This document shows positions 35,563 to 43,590 of a DNA stretch of 46,708 nt, in pieces (positions within the stretch are counted from its first letter, which is position 1; every line of letters starts with the position of its first letter). Made by a program: the position numbers and the translations under genes. The notes under the pieces were generated by a model. It ran no database searches and was not told where the DNA came from. It was given only the letters and a program-made list of their open reading frames with translations. The DNA is from an uncultured Clostridium sp. (GTDB lineage: Bacteria > Bacillota > Clostridia > TANB77 > CAG-508). Where the stretch lies: assembly GCA_946409935.1 (NCBI GenBank), contig CAMJYG010000015.1, positions 1 to 46,708 on the forward strand, read 5' to 3'.

Positions 35563-36354
35563 ATGAAATATATAAATACAAATAAAACAAGTAAATTAAA
35601 AATAAGTAAAGAAAATGTATGTATTATAATGGACTTTGACAAAACGATTACAGATATAAAAAGTCAAGATTCTTGGGATGCAAGTAGCCATATGCTTGGA
35701 GAAAATTGTAAAAAAGAAATGAATGAATTATATGAATATTATGCACCGATTGAATTAAATTATAATTTAAATTTTAAGCAAAAAGAGCAGAGCATGACAG
35801 AATGGTATACTAAGTGTATGAATTTATATTATAAATATGAAATGACAAATGAAAAAATGCAAAAATCTATAGAATCAAGTAATCTAATTTTTAGAAGTGG
35901 TGCTAAAGAATTTATAAGTAAAGCTAATGCTGAAAAAATTCCTATTATAATTCTATCTGCTGGAATAGGAAATGTTATAGAAAAATTCTTAATAGATAAT
36001 AATTGTTATTGCAATAATATTTTTATTATTAGTAATTTTATTAAGTTTGATAACAAAGGAAAGATGGAACCATTTAATAACCATAAAATAATACATAGTT
36101 TAAATAAAACAATGGAAGGTCATGTGCCAAAAGAAATAGAAGAAAAAGTTCAAAATAAAAAATACAAAATCTTAGTTGGCGACTTGTGTGAAGATGAAAA
36201 AATGGTGGCTGAAGGAGAATGGAAAGATACATTAAAAATAGGCATATTAAATACAAAAATAGAAGAAAATCTTAAAACTTATCAAAGTAGATTTGATATT
36301 GTATTAACAGAGGAAGATGCTAATTTATTTGTTTTAAATGAATATATTAAATAA
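35563..36354 (+). CDS. HAD hydrolase, UMPH-1-type pyrimidine 5'-nucleotidase family
   Basis: 263 residues. CIIMDFDKTIT is HAD motif I, IIILSAGIGNVIE motif II and KILVGDLCEDEKM motif IV. The layout, with the cap region YTKCMNLYYKYEMTNEKM, resembles cytosolic 5'-nucleotidase III (UMPH-1), known mainly from eukaryotes but also found in some bacteria. It would remove phosphate from a small molecule such as UMP or CMP; the substrate is not proven. The ATG at 35563 follows AAAGGTG. Confidence 0.78.
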   Translation: MKYINTNKTSKLKISKENVCIIMDFDKTITDIKSQDSWDASSHMLGENCKKEMNELYEYYAPIELNYNLNFKQKEQSMTEWYTKCMNLYYKYEMTNEKMQKSIESSNLIFRSGAKEFISKANAEKIPIIILSAGIGNVIEKFLIDNNCYCNNIFIISNFIKFDNKGKMEPFNNHKIIHSLNKTMEGHVPKEIEEKVQNKKYKILVGDLCEDEKMVAEGEWKDTLKIGILNTKIEENLKTYQSRFDIVLTEEDANLFVLNEYIK

Positions 36355-36366
36355 AACAATATGATT

Positions 36367-36409
36367 TATTTATACAAATTAGGATTACAAATTCTAATTT
36401 GTATAAATA
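36367..36409 (+). terminator. Strong bidirectional hairpin
   Basis: TATTTATACAAATTAG at 36367-36382 is perfectly complementary to CTAATTTGTATAAATA at 36394-36409. It lies between convergent genes ending at 36354 and 36459. Confidence 0.75.
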
Positions 36410-36458
36410 GGCAAAGATTAGGGTGTTTTAAGACCATTTATAAAAATATCGATTTAAT

Positions 36459-36971
36459 TTATTTTTTTCTATATCTAAACAAACATTTTCTCTTTATAAA
36501 TTCAGAAAATTCATTTGCAGAACCCAATGTAAATGAATTTTTTTCTAGTAAAAGCGAATGTGTTTTATCTAAATACAAATAGAAAAAACTATCTGTTTCA
36601 AAAACTTTGTATATATCTGAATATTTTGAGTTTGAAAAATAATTTGAATCTTCTATTGTAAATTTGTTTTCATAGAATTTAAAAGTATATTCTATTTGTT
36701 GCTGGATTTTTTCACTTTTGTATTCTTTTGAAACTTCTGAAATGGGGTGAAATATTCTCCAAAGTATAAAAACTGTTAGAGCAGCACATAATAAAATAGA
36801 TATGCTTAGTTGATGAATTTTTATTTGAGCTATTACAAGAAATAGAATTACTGCACATACTATCAAAGTATATAATAAATATGAATATTTAAAATGGTTG
36901 CTATGAAAATGTAAAAATTCATTGTAAACAGTATCACTATATTTGGTTTTATTTTGGAAAAGTAATTTCAT
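36459..36971 (-). CDS. YcxB-like membrane protein
   Basis: 170 residues. Two hydrophobic segments (about 30-50 and 56-74) are followed by a soluble C-terminal domain with TFKFYENKFTIED, KYSDIYKVFETDSFFYLYLDK and LLLEKNSF, the pattern of the YcxB-like domain. Function of the family is unknown. The ATG at 36971 follows AAGGGG; the longer frame to 37061 has no ribosome binding site. Confidence 0.72.
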   Translation of the reverse strand: MKLLFQNKTKYSDTVYNEFLHFHSNHFKYSYLLYTLIVCAVILFLVIAQIKIHQLSISILLCAALTVFILWRIFHPISEVSKEYKSEKIQQQIEYTFKFYENKFTIEDSNYFSNSKYSDIYKVFETDSFFYLYLDKTHSLLLEKNSFTLGSANEFSEFIKRKCLFRYRKK

Positions 36972-37164
36972 ATTTGTTTCATCCCCTTCATAATTAATTT
37001 TGTAAGTATTATAACTACATAAGTATAACCCAATTATAACATATGAATTAATATTTGCCAATAAAAGTTGTTAATATTGCAGTATTATTGAATATAACAT
37101 TTCTAGAATGGGAATGTATAAAAATTTTAATTAGTAAAATTATAAAAAAATTTGTAAAAAAAAT

Positions 37165-37200
37165 AGAAATTTTATCCTTAAGATATATACTTAAAGATAA
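37165..37200 (+). promoter_or_regulatory. Palindrome copy 1 upstream of the pilin-like gene
   Basis: TTATCCTTAAG and CTTAAAGATAA are inverted around a 7-base centre. The whole block starting AGAAATT is repeated at 37344-37379. This gene-less 480-base stretch (36972-37453) also holds a hairpin at 37224-37259 and a promoter at 37309. Confidence 0.7.
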
Positions 37201-37223
37201 AGCTAAATTGAAAAAATAAGAAA

Positions 37224-37265
37224 ATAACTGTATTTGAATACAATTTTCGATACAGTTATCTTTTG
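37224..37265 (+). terminator. Weak terminator-like hairpin
   Basis: ATAACTGTAT pairs with ATACAGTTAT and is followed by CTTTTG. It lies between the two copies of the palindrome. Confidence 0.45.
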
Positions 37266-37308
37266 AGATTTCTATTAAAATTCTTTTTTATAAATTTTTT
37301 TCAAAGTC

Positions 37309-37337
37309 TTGACAATAGCGTTTTTTATTGTTAAATT
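37309..37337 (+). promoter_or_regulatory. Promoter of the pilin-like gene
   Basis: TTGACA at 37309-37314 and TAAATT at 37332-37337 are spaced by 17 bases. Transcription would start at or inside the second palindrome copy. Confidence 0.6.
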
Positions 37338-37343
37338 ATTTAT

Positions 37344-37379
37344 AGAAATTTTATCTTTAAGTATATATCTTAAAGATAA
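37344..37379 (+). promoter_or_regulatory. Palindrome copy 2, probable operator or leader hairpin
   Basis: TTATCTTTAAG and CTTAAAGATAA are perfect 11-base inverted arms around TATATAT. It overlaps the expected transcription start of the pilin-like gene and duplicates the block at 37165. Confidence 0.7.
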
Positions 37380-37453
37380 ATTGAACACTACTACTTAATG
37401 TTAATAGTAAATGTTAGTAGTAAAAGAAGTAAAGAAAGGAAGAGGAACAAGAG

Positions 37454-38912
37454 ATGAGAAAAATTTTAAAAGAAACGGAAGGTATTACTTTAATTGCGTT
37501 AGTTTTAACTATAATTATTTTATTAATACTAGCAGGAGTAACAATTGCGACATTAACAGGAGACAACCGGAATATTAAGTCAAGCACAGAATGCTAAAGA
37601 CACAACAGAAAGAACGGGTGAAAAAGAAAAAATACAATTAGAGGTACTTGGAAGTTATGGAACTGATGGCATTTTAAATTTAGAAAAATTAAAACAGAAT
37701 ATAGCTGATAACATAAAAGAATCAACCCATAATAATGCAATAGCCTTTCCATTAATAGTGACATTTACAGAGACAGGTCATGCGTATAAAGTTGAAAGTG
37801 ATGGTATGATTCAATTTACAAAACCAATTCCCAAAATATCTAGTTATAAAATAGTAAATTTATCAGGAACAGAAATAACAGAAGAAGGACAGGTAGAAAG
37901 TGGGGAATTATATATAATCATTACTCCAACAATAGAAAATGGAACAATTCAATCTTTAACATGCAACCAAGAAAATACAGTTGAATTACAATCTAATGGA
38001 ACATATAAAGTAACAGTAATAAAAAACGGAGAATATACATTTACAATTGTAGGAAATGTAAACGGAGAGACAATTACAACAGAGGCAGAAAAAATAGAAT
38101 TGAAAAGTTTTAAAATAAAAACTGCTTTTAATACGCTGTTAATTACAGGAAATAAGACATTAGAAAATCAAGCTACGAGTCCGTATGTGCAATATATTGA
38201 TAAAAATGGAAATCCAATAATTTGTAAAGTCTTATATGATGCAAATGATGAAGATTCAAATAATAATAAATATGGAATACAAATAGTATCAATTAATTCA
38301 TTAGCGACTGTAGGATTAGGAACTGTAGATACCAATTATTCATCTGAAACAAATTCTTTTGAAAAAGCAAAGAAATCATATAACAATGCAGTAGCGAACT
38401 TAAATAAATATGCAATAGATAACTATTTAAATACAAATTTATCTCCTACAAATGGAGCAAGATGTATAGGAAGTAATCCAATTATTCCCAATAGTGAAGG
38501 TGGACTATTTGTATTGCCAGATAATGTACAAAATAGTTATAATGATACAGCAAAGGGCAAAATAAATGAAAATTTTAAAAACGCAGATAGAAATTATATA
38601 GAAGATGAAACAAGATTAAAAGCAATTAGTTCATTCATAATTACTAATAGTTCATATTATTGGTTTGCTTCTCGTTATATATATTCTGACTCATCCGAAA
38701 CACGTTTTCTGATGATTAATGTTGGTTCAAATGGTATACATTCGGGTGAAATATTATGTAGAATATTTTCCGGAGGGAGCGTTTATGCTGATGATGGAAA
38801 GGAAAGAGGATTTCGCCCAGTTTTTACACTGAGTCCTAATGTAAAAATAGCAGGAGGAACTGGTATAGATGAAGAACATCCGTATATACTTTCAGTAGAA
38901 AAAGCTATATAG
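37454..38912 (+). CDS. Pilin-like (type IV prepilin N-terminus) surface protein, with +1 frameshift at CGGA
   Basis: 485 residues if one base is skipped at 37568. The N-terminus LKETEGITLIALVLTIIILL is a prepilin signal with a cleavage site before a hydrophobic alpha-helix, and after the skip the frame reads GDNGILSQAQNAKDT, a stretch very common in clostridial pseudopilins. The middle is beta-rich, and the C-terminal domain ends YYWFASRYIYS...RGFRPVFTLSPNVKIAGG, a fold seen in many gut Firmicutes surface proteins. The ATG at 37454 follows AAAGGAAGAGG. Codon use in 38650-38820 (TCC, TCG, CGT, CGC, GGG) is richer in G and C than that of the rest of the gene. No other pilus gene is present. Exact function is unknown. 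Confidence 0.8.
37568..37571 (+). other. Recoding site 5: AAC-CGGA in the pilin-like gene
   Basis: The frame-0 CGG is codon 39. Skipping C gives TGDNGILSQAQNAK, where the glycine after DN is typical of this pilin class. Frame 0 meets TAA after nine codons. Confidence 0.78.
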
Positions 38913-39000
38913 AAGACCATAGATTATATTATTAATGCTTAGATTGTGTTAAGTTTTATTGGAAGTTTTCAACAATGAAATTTACCTTCTAATCAAAAAT

Positions 39001-39041
39001 CACAATAGAAATACAAAAATCTATTGTGATTTTTCTTTTTT
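39001..39041 (+). terminator. Terminator overlapping the next promoter
   Basis: CACAATAG and CTATTGTG form an 8-base stem followed by ATTTTTCTTTTTTT. The right arm also contains the TTGTGA box of the next promoter, so the palindrome might also be an operator. The rest of the gap 38913-39122 holds no gene. Confidence 0.65.
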
Positions 39042-39052
39042 TAGGGTAAAAT
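39024..39052 (+). promoter_or_regulatory. Promoter of the thioredoxin-reductase-like gene
   Basis: TTGTGA at 39024-39029 and TAAAAT at 39047-39052 are spaced by 17 bases. The same pair of boxes with the same spacing recurs before the AAA gene at 40026. Confidence 0.6.
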
Positions 39053-39122
39053 ACGGATATAGGTTTATAGGGAAATCCTTATTTAAAAACCTAAATATAT
39101 TATACAAGGAAGCGCCGCAAAT

Positions 39123-39998
39123 ATGTATGATGTTATTATAATAGGAGCTGGACCTGCAGGCATATCAACAGGTCTATATACAAAAAGGGCAAACTTAAAA
39201 ACTTTAATAATATACAATGAAGAATCTTTACTTGAAAAAGCTGAAAAAATAGAAAATTATTATGGATTTGAAAATGGAATTAGTGGAAAGAATTTATATA
39301 AATCAGGAATTAAGCAAGCTAAAAATATTGGAATAGATTTAAAACATGAAGAAGTGGTAAAAATAGAACAAATGGAAGAAGGGTTTAATGTTGTAACTGC
39401 AAAGGATGAATATAATTCAAAAACTGTTGTATTTGCAACTGGAAATAAGAAAAAGAAGCCACAAATAAATGGAATAGAGAAATTTGAAGGAAAAGGTGTG
39501 AGTTATTGTGCGATATGTGATGGATTTTTCTATAGGAATAAAAATATTTCTGTTTTAGGAAGCGGAAATTATGCTTTATCTGAAACAAATGAATTAATAA
39601 ATATTGCAAATAGAATTAGAATATTAACAAATGGAGAAAAAGCACCAGAGTTTAGAGCAGATAATGTTGAGATAGAAACGAAACCTGTTAAAGAGATATT
39701 AGGAAACGACAAAGTAGAAGAGATAGAATTTGATGATGGAACAAAAATTAAGACAGATGGAATTTTTATTGCACAGGGTGTAGCAGGGAGTCTAGAATTT
39801 GCTAGAAAATTGGGTGTAATAACTAGAAAAAATGAAATAGTGGTTAATGAAAATATGGAAACAAATGTAAAAGGACTATTTGCGTGTGGCGATTGTACTG
39901 GTGGCATATTGCAAGTTTCAAAAGCTGTATATGAAGGTACTAAAGCAGCATTACAAATAATTAAATATATTAGAGAAATGAATATTGATAAAATTTAA
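39123..39998 (+). CDS. Thioredoxin-reductase-like flavoprotein without the usual NADPH motif
   Basis: 291 residues, shorter than the typical ~310. MYDVIIIGAGPAGISTGLY binds FAD, CAICDG is the redox cysteine pair and VKGLFACGDCTGG the second FAD motif. In the NADPH domain the usual GGGxSAxEE is GSGNYALSE, and the HRRxxFRA motif that holds the 2'-phosphate is absent (ILTNGEKAPEFRA). This resembles ferredoxin-linked flavin thioredoxin reductases described in clostridia more than the NADPH enzyme. It probably reduces the thioredoxin encoded at 42082, from which it is now separated by an insertion. AAGGAAG precedes the ATG. Confidence 0.85.
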   Translation: MYDVIIIGAGPAGISTGLYTKRANLKTLIIYNEESLLEKAEKIENYYGFENGISGKNLYKSGIKQAKNIGIDLKHEEVVKIEQMEEGFNVVTAKDEYNSKTVVFATGNKKKKPQINGIEKFEGKGVSYCAICDGFFYRNKNISVLGSGNYALSETNELINIANRIRILTNGEKAPEFRADNVEIETKPVKEILGNDKVEEIEFDDGTKIKTDGIFIAQGVAGSLEFARKLGVITRKNEIVVNENMETNVKGLFACGDCTGGILQVSKAVYEGTKAALQIIKYIREMNIDKI

Positions 39999-40009
39999 AA
40001 TGTATAATA
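39970..40009 (+). repeat. 40-base direct repeat, copy 1 (end of the reductase gene)
   Basis: The segment that encodes REMNIDKI-stop and runs into AAATGTATAATA recurs at 41930-41969 with one mismatch. The two copies bracket the AAA/PD-(D/E)XK gene. Confidence 0.85.
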
Positions 40010-40025
40010 GAATTCAAAAAATTTA

Positions 40026-40054
40026 TTGTGATTTTTTGGTATTTGAGTTAAAAT
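40026..40054 (+). promoter_or_regulatory. Promoter of the AAA/PD-(D/E)XK gene
   Basis: TTGTGA at 40026-40031 and TAAAAT at 40049-40054 are spaced by 17 bases, 33 bases before the ATG. Confidence 0.6.
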
Positions 40055-40086
40055 ATAGATGGAAAATAAGAGAGGGGAGAAATCTT

Positions 40087-41790
40087 ATGAAGAAATTACC
40101 AAAAGGAATTAGTAATTTTGAAGAACTAATATGCGATGGATATTATTATGTAGATAAAACAATGTATATAGAGAAATTAGAAAATTTATTTGATAAAAGG
40201 ATAATGTTTTTAAGACCAAGAAAATTTGGAAAAACACTATTTACAAGTACATTAGAGAATTATTATGATATTGCTAAAAAAGATAAATTTGAAGTATTAT
40301 TTAAAGATACATATATAGGCAAAAATCCAACAAAATTAAAAAATAGTTATCATATTTTAAGATTTAATTTTTCAGGGATTGATACAACAAATGTTGAAGC
40401 AACAATAAAAGGATTTAAAAATGAAATCGCATCATCTATAGAACTTTTTGTAGAAAGATATGGTTTAGATTATTATACAAACTTTGAGGATGAAGCAGAA
40501 AATATCTTAAGTAATTTTTTTAAGGCATTTAGCATACAAAGAGCAGGGAAAAAGATATATGTTATAATAGACGAATATGACCATTTCGCTAACGAGCTAC
40601 TTGGCTTTAGAACAGATGATTTTAAAGATATATTATCAGGAAATGGAAAAATTAGAAAGTGGTATGAAATGCTAAAGAAGGGCACAGAAACAGTGGTAGA
40701 GAGAATATTTATAACAGGAGTTGCTCCAATTACATTAGATAGTACAACAAGTGGATTTAACATTGCAAATGATATAACTAAAAATGTCAAATTTAATGAT
40801 ATGCTTGGATTTAGTAAAGATGATGTTCTAGAAATTATGAATCAAGTAGAAATAGATAAAACAAAGCAAGCTGAATTAATGCCAATAATAAAACAAAACT
40901 ATGACGGATATATTTTTTCTAATTTATTAGAAGGGGATTTAGAGAATTATAGAATGTATAATTCAAATATGACCTTATATTTTTTAACTGAATATATTGA
41001 ACAAGGAAAAATTCCAATAAATTTAATTGATACAAATATAATAAGTGATTATAGAAAAATAGAAGGATTAATGGATTTGTGCAAAGGAGAAGAAAAGTAT
41101 AATTTATTAGAAAAAATTGTTGCAGGAGATAGTATTGATTCAAAATTAATAGATAAATTTAATACAGAAATTAATTTTTATGAAGATGAATTAATTTCTT
41201 TACTATATTATTTAGGATATTTAACAATAAAAGGAAATGAATTAGGAATACTGGAATTTGGTAGCCCAAATGAAGTTATAAGAAAAATATATACAGAATA
41301 TTTTCTAGTGTATTTAAAACAAAGAGCAGGAATAAATGAAGAATTAAAGGTAGGAAAAATAACAAGAGAAATATTATTAGAAGGAAAAATAAATAAAGTA
41401 ACTGAAGTATTAGGACAATATTTAAGTAATTTGTCAAATAGAGATTATATGAAATTTGACGAAAAATATGTAAAAGTAATATTTTATTCAATTTGCAGTA
41501 TGCTAGGAACAATGATAGTAAAATCGGAGTTAGAATTAAGTAGTGGGTACTCAGATATTATATTAATTCCAAGAGAAAAGATAGCTGAAAGATATGGTGT
41601 TTTAATAGAGTTTAAGTATATAAAACAGGAAGATTATGAAAAAGATAAAAGACTGTTAGAAAAGAAAAAAGAAGAAGCAAGAATTCAATTAGAAAAATAT
41701 AAGGATACTGAAGAAATAAGAATACTTCCAAAGCTAAGAAAATATATTGTTGTAGCAATAAAAGATAGATTAGAGATTGAAGAGGTATAA
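40087..41790 (+). CDS. AAA-ATPase-like / PD-(D/E)XK nuclease-fold protein
   Basis: 567 residues. The N-terminus MKKLPKGISNFEELICDGYYYVDKT and RPRKFGKTLFTSTLENYY (a Walker A variant), with YVIIDEYDHFAN as Walker B, define the AAA-ATPase-like family (formerly part of DUF1703). The C-terminal ~120 residues (YSDIILIPREK...GVLIEFKYIK) form the PD-(D/E)XK nuclease-like domain with a D...ExK pattern. The family is highly copied in gut bacteria and its role is unsettled. The ATG at 40087 follows GAGGGGAG; the open frame from 39985 runs through the repeat. It is bracketed by a 40-base direct repeat, suggesting a later arrival. Confidence 0.85.
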   Translation: MKKLPKGISNFEELICDGYYYVDKTMYIEKLENLFDKRIMFLRPRKFGKTLFTSTLENYYDIAKKDKFEVLFKDTYIGKNPTKLKNSYHILRFNFSGIDTTNVEATIKGFKNEIASSIELFVERYGLDYYTNFEDEAENILSNFFKAFSIQRAGKKIYVIIDEYDHFANELLGFRTDDFKDILSGNGKIRKWYEMLKKGTETVVERIFITGVAPITLDSTTSGFNIANDITKNVKFNDMLGFSKDDVLEIMNQVEIDKTKQAELMPIIKQNYDGYIFSNLLEGDLENYRMYNSNMTLYFLTEYIEQGKIPINLIDTNIISDYRKIEGLMDLCKGEEKYNLLEKIVAGDSIDSKLIDKFNTEINFYEDELISLLYYLGYLTIKGNELGILEFGSPNEVIRKIYTEYFLVYLKQRAGINEELKVGKITREILLEGKINKVTEVLGQYLSNLSNRDYMKFDEKYVKVIFYSICSMLGTMIVKSELELSSGYSDIILIPREKIAERYGVLIEFKYIKQEDYEKDKRLLEKKKEEARIQLEKYKDTEEIRILPKLRKYIVVAIKDRLEIEEV

Positions 41791-41850
41791 GTTATTTTAA
41801 GGTAAAATAGATGAAAAGAAAATCAAAGAAGAGAAAATTAAAACAAACAA

Positions 41851-41958
41851 GTTCATATATATACTTGTGTAACAGAGAAAACATTTGATGCATTTATGTT
41901 TCAGGGATTTGAAATAGAGCAGAAATTTATTAGAAAAATGAATATTGATAAAATTTAA
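41851..41958 (+). pseudogene. Remnant of a conjugative-element helicase/methylase fused to the reductase tail
   Basis: One frame reads VHIYTCVTEKTFDAFMFQ then GFEIEQKFIRKMNIDKI-stop. The first part resembles the YVTExTFDAYxWQxxENKQKFI stretch of large helicase/DNA methylase proteins of integrative conjugative elements. The last eight residues copy the end of the thioredoxin-reductase-like protein. No start or rest of the gene is present. Confidence 0.55.
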
Positions 41959-41969
41959 AATGTATAATA
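41930..41969 (+). repeat. 40-base direct repeat, copy 2
   Basis: This copies 39970-40009 with one mismatch. It carries TTGATA-17-TATAAT, which now serves as a likely promoter for trxA. Confidence 0.85.
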
Positions 41970-41973
41970 TAAT
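41945..41973 (+). promoter_or_regulatory. Promoter of trxA
   Basis: TTGATA at 41945-41950 and TATAAT at 41968-41973 are spaced by 17 bases. It lies mostly inside the duplicated reductase tail, which has the same TTGATA box at 39986. Confidence 0.65.
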
Positions 41974-41999
41974 TATAAAAATTAAGAAAGGTTTAAGTT

Positions 42000-42062
42000 T
42001 GAAAAATAATTATAATTTTAGCTGTTTCAAATTTAATTCTTTTCCAAACTATATGTGCCTTA
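42000..42062 (+). repeat. Internally deleted family-2 repeat before trxA
   Basis: TGAAAAATAATTATAATTTT joins directly to TCAAATTTAATTCTTTTCCA, so the left and right ends of the 46434-46613 element are present and the middle is missing. It ends GTGCCTTAGAGAAAGGAAGG, supplying the Shine-Dalgarno of trxA. Confidence 0.7.
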
Positions 42063-42081
42063 GAGAAAGGAAGGTTTAATT

Positions 42082-42390
42082 ATGAGTGTTTTAAAAATTA
42101 CAAGCGACAATTATGAAGAAGAGGTTATGAAATCAGACAAAACAGTTTTAATAGACTTTTATGCAGATTGGTGTGGACCATGCAAAATGATGTCACCAAT
42201 TATAGACCAGATTGCAGAAGAAAAAGCTGATTCTTTAAAGGTGGGAAAGGTTAATGTAGATGAAAACCAAGATTTAGCAATGCAATATGGAATTATGAGT
42301 ATTCCAACAGTTGTAATCATAAAAAATGGACAAGTTGAAAAAACTTTTGTTGGTCTAAGAGATAAAAACGAAATATTGAATGAGTTATAA
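42082..42390 (+). CDS. trxA: Thioredoxin
   Basis: 102 residues. The protein has YADWCGPCKMMSPI with the redox-active WCGPC and the cis-proline in SIPTVVIIKNG. It passes electrons to ribonucleotide reductase and other cytosolic disulfides. The natural partner is the reductase-like gene at 39123. AAAGGAAGG precedes the ATG. Confidence 0.96.
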   Translation: MSVLKITSDNYEEEVMKSDKTVLIDFYADWCGPCKMMSPIIDQIAEEKADSLKVGKVNVDENQDLAMQYGIMSIPTVVIIKNGQVEKTFVGLRDKNEILNEL

Positions 42391-42406
42391 TTCTATATCA
42401 TTTAAT

Positions 42407-42449
42407 GTTCAACAATAGGAAAGTCATGCTGACTTTACTGTTGTTGAAC
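42407..42449 (+). terminator. Hairpin between trxA and the convergent pseudouridine synthase gene
   Basis: GTTCAACAA pairs with TTGTTGAAC, and AAAGTCA pairs with TGACTTT inside. No clear T run follows. Its left arm, GTTCAACAATAGGAAAGT, is close to that of the hairpin at 43409. Confidence 0.55.
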
Positions 42450-42502
42450 ACTCTATACTTAAGTTATGTTTAGATAGTATTATTTTTGGAGAATATAGCC
42501 TA

Positions 42503-43381
42503 CTAAATTAGTAATTTCTCAATATCTTTAGGAATTTTAGCTTCAAAACATAAAGAAGTTTTAAAAACAGGATGAATACATTCTATTTTATAACTGTGAA
42601 GAGCCTGCCTTTTTATTAAATTAGAAGATTCTCCATATAGTGTGTCGCCTAATAAAGAATGACCCAAAGCTGAGAAATGAACTCTAATTTGGTGGGTTCT
42701 ACCAGTTTCTAATTTACATTCTACTAAACTATAATTTTTAAATTTATTAATTACTCTATAATGTGTAACAGAAGGATGACCTTCTTTTTTTATACACCTT
42801 TCTATAATACTTCCATCTTTTCTACCAATTGGAAGGTTTATTGTTCCAGTTTCATTTTCTAAAAATCCATTTATTAAACATAAATATGTCTTTTGAAAAA
42901 TATTTTTAGACATTTGACGAATGAAGCATTCTTGAATAAATTCACATTTTGCAAATATTACTAAACCAGAAGTATCTAAATCCAATCTATTAACAGCCCT
43001 AATTTTTTTACATAATCCTATTTTAGCATAATAATTCTTGATTCCATTTGATAAAGAATCCGTAAAATGCATTCTAGATGGATGTATTGGAATTCCAGCT
43101 AGTTTATTTATAACTAACATCCACTCATCTTCATATAGTATATCTAAATCCATATTTGTTGCAATTATATTAGAATTATCTTCCTCTATATCAAACTTAA
43201 TGGTAATTACGTCATCTAATGTTGGACAATTTCTTGTGTCACAGGGTGTATTATTTAATAATATTTTGTCACTTTTTATAAGCTTTGTTAATAATCTATT
43301 GGAAAAATGAAATTCATTAGTTAAAATTTCATTTATACTTTTATTTAAATCTTTTTCTTTTACTATATATTCTAATTTCAT
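42503..43381 (-). CDS. RluA-family pseudouridine synthase
   Basis: 292 residues. An N-terminal S4-like domain (residues 1-65) precedes the catalytic domain, which has AVNRLDLDTSGLVIFAK with the catalytic aspartate, and GRTHQIRVHFSALGHSLLGDTLYG. It isomerises uridine in rRNA or tRNA (RluD/RluC-like); which positions cannot be told. The ATG at 43381 follows AAAGGG; the longer frame to 43468 passes through the hairpin at 43409 and is not used. Confidence 0.9.
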   Translation of the reverse strand: MKLEYIVKEKDLNKSINEILTNEFHFSNRLLTKLIKSDKILLNNTPCDTRNCPTLDDVITIKFDIEEDNSNIIATNMDLDILYEDEWMLVINKLAGIPIHPSRMHFTDSLSNGIKNYYAKIGLCKKIRAVNRLDLDTSGLVIFAKCEFIQECFIRQMSKNIFQKTYLCLINGFLENETGTINLPIGRKDGSIIERCIKKEGHPSVTHYRVINKFKNYSLVECKLETGRTHQIRVHFSALGHSLLGDTLYGESSNLIKRQALHSYKIECIHPVFKTSLCFEAKIPKDIEKLLI

Positions 43382-43408
43382 GTTATTCCCTTTCATTAAT
43401 ATTGTATT

Positions 43409-43449
43409 TGTTCTACAATAGGAAAGTAACCCTTTCTTATTGTAGAACA
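43409..43449 (-). promoter_or_regulatory. Leader hairpin of the pseudouridine synthase gene
   Basis: TGTTCTACAATA is perfectly complementary to TATTGTAGAACA, with an inner GGAAAG/CTTTC pairing. It lies 28 bases upstream of the start on the minus strand. Confidence 0.6.
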
Positions 43450-43476
43450 AAAATTTGCAAAAAAACATTTTTTTAC

Positions 43477-43505
43477 TTGTAAATAAATAAAAAATGTAGT
43501 ATAGT
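43477..43505 (+). promoter_or_regulatory. Promoter of the small toxin-like mRNA
   Basis: TTGTAA at 43477-43482 and TATAGT at 43500-43505 are spaced by 17 bases, about 85 bases before the small ORF. Confidence 0.6.
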
Positions 43506-43590
43506 AGTTATCGTAGGAAATGAATAAAAAGCAGATGAGTGTTGCCACTAAACTTCATAGTTTTGGCTATGAGAAAGTGAGGTGGTGTTT

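Noticed and set aside
36361..36582. A + strand frame opposite the YcxB-like gene
   Set aside because: It begins within a terminator palindrome and is antisense to a gene with a recognisable domain.
37165..37379. Repeated palindromes as a small CRISPR array
   Set aside because: There are only two copies, separated by 179 bases, with a promoter between them and no cas genes.
38959..39141. A 60-residue frame before the thioredoxin-reductase-like gene
   Set aside because: It runs through a terminator hairpin and the next promoter and has no ribosome binding site.
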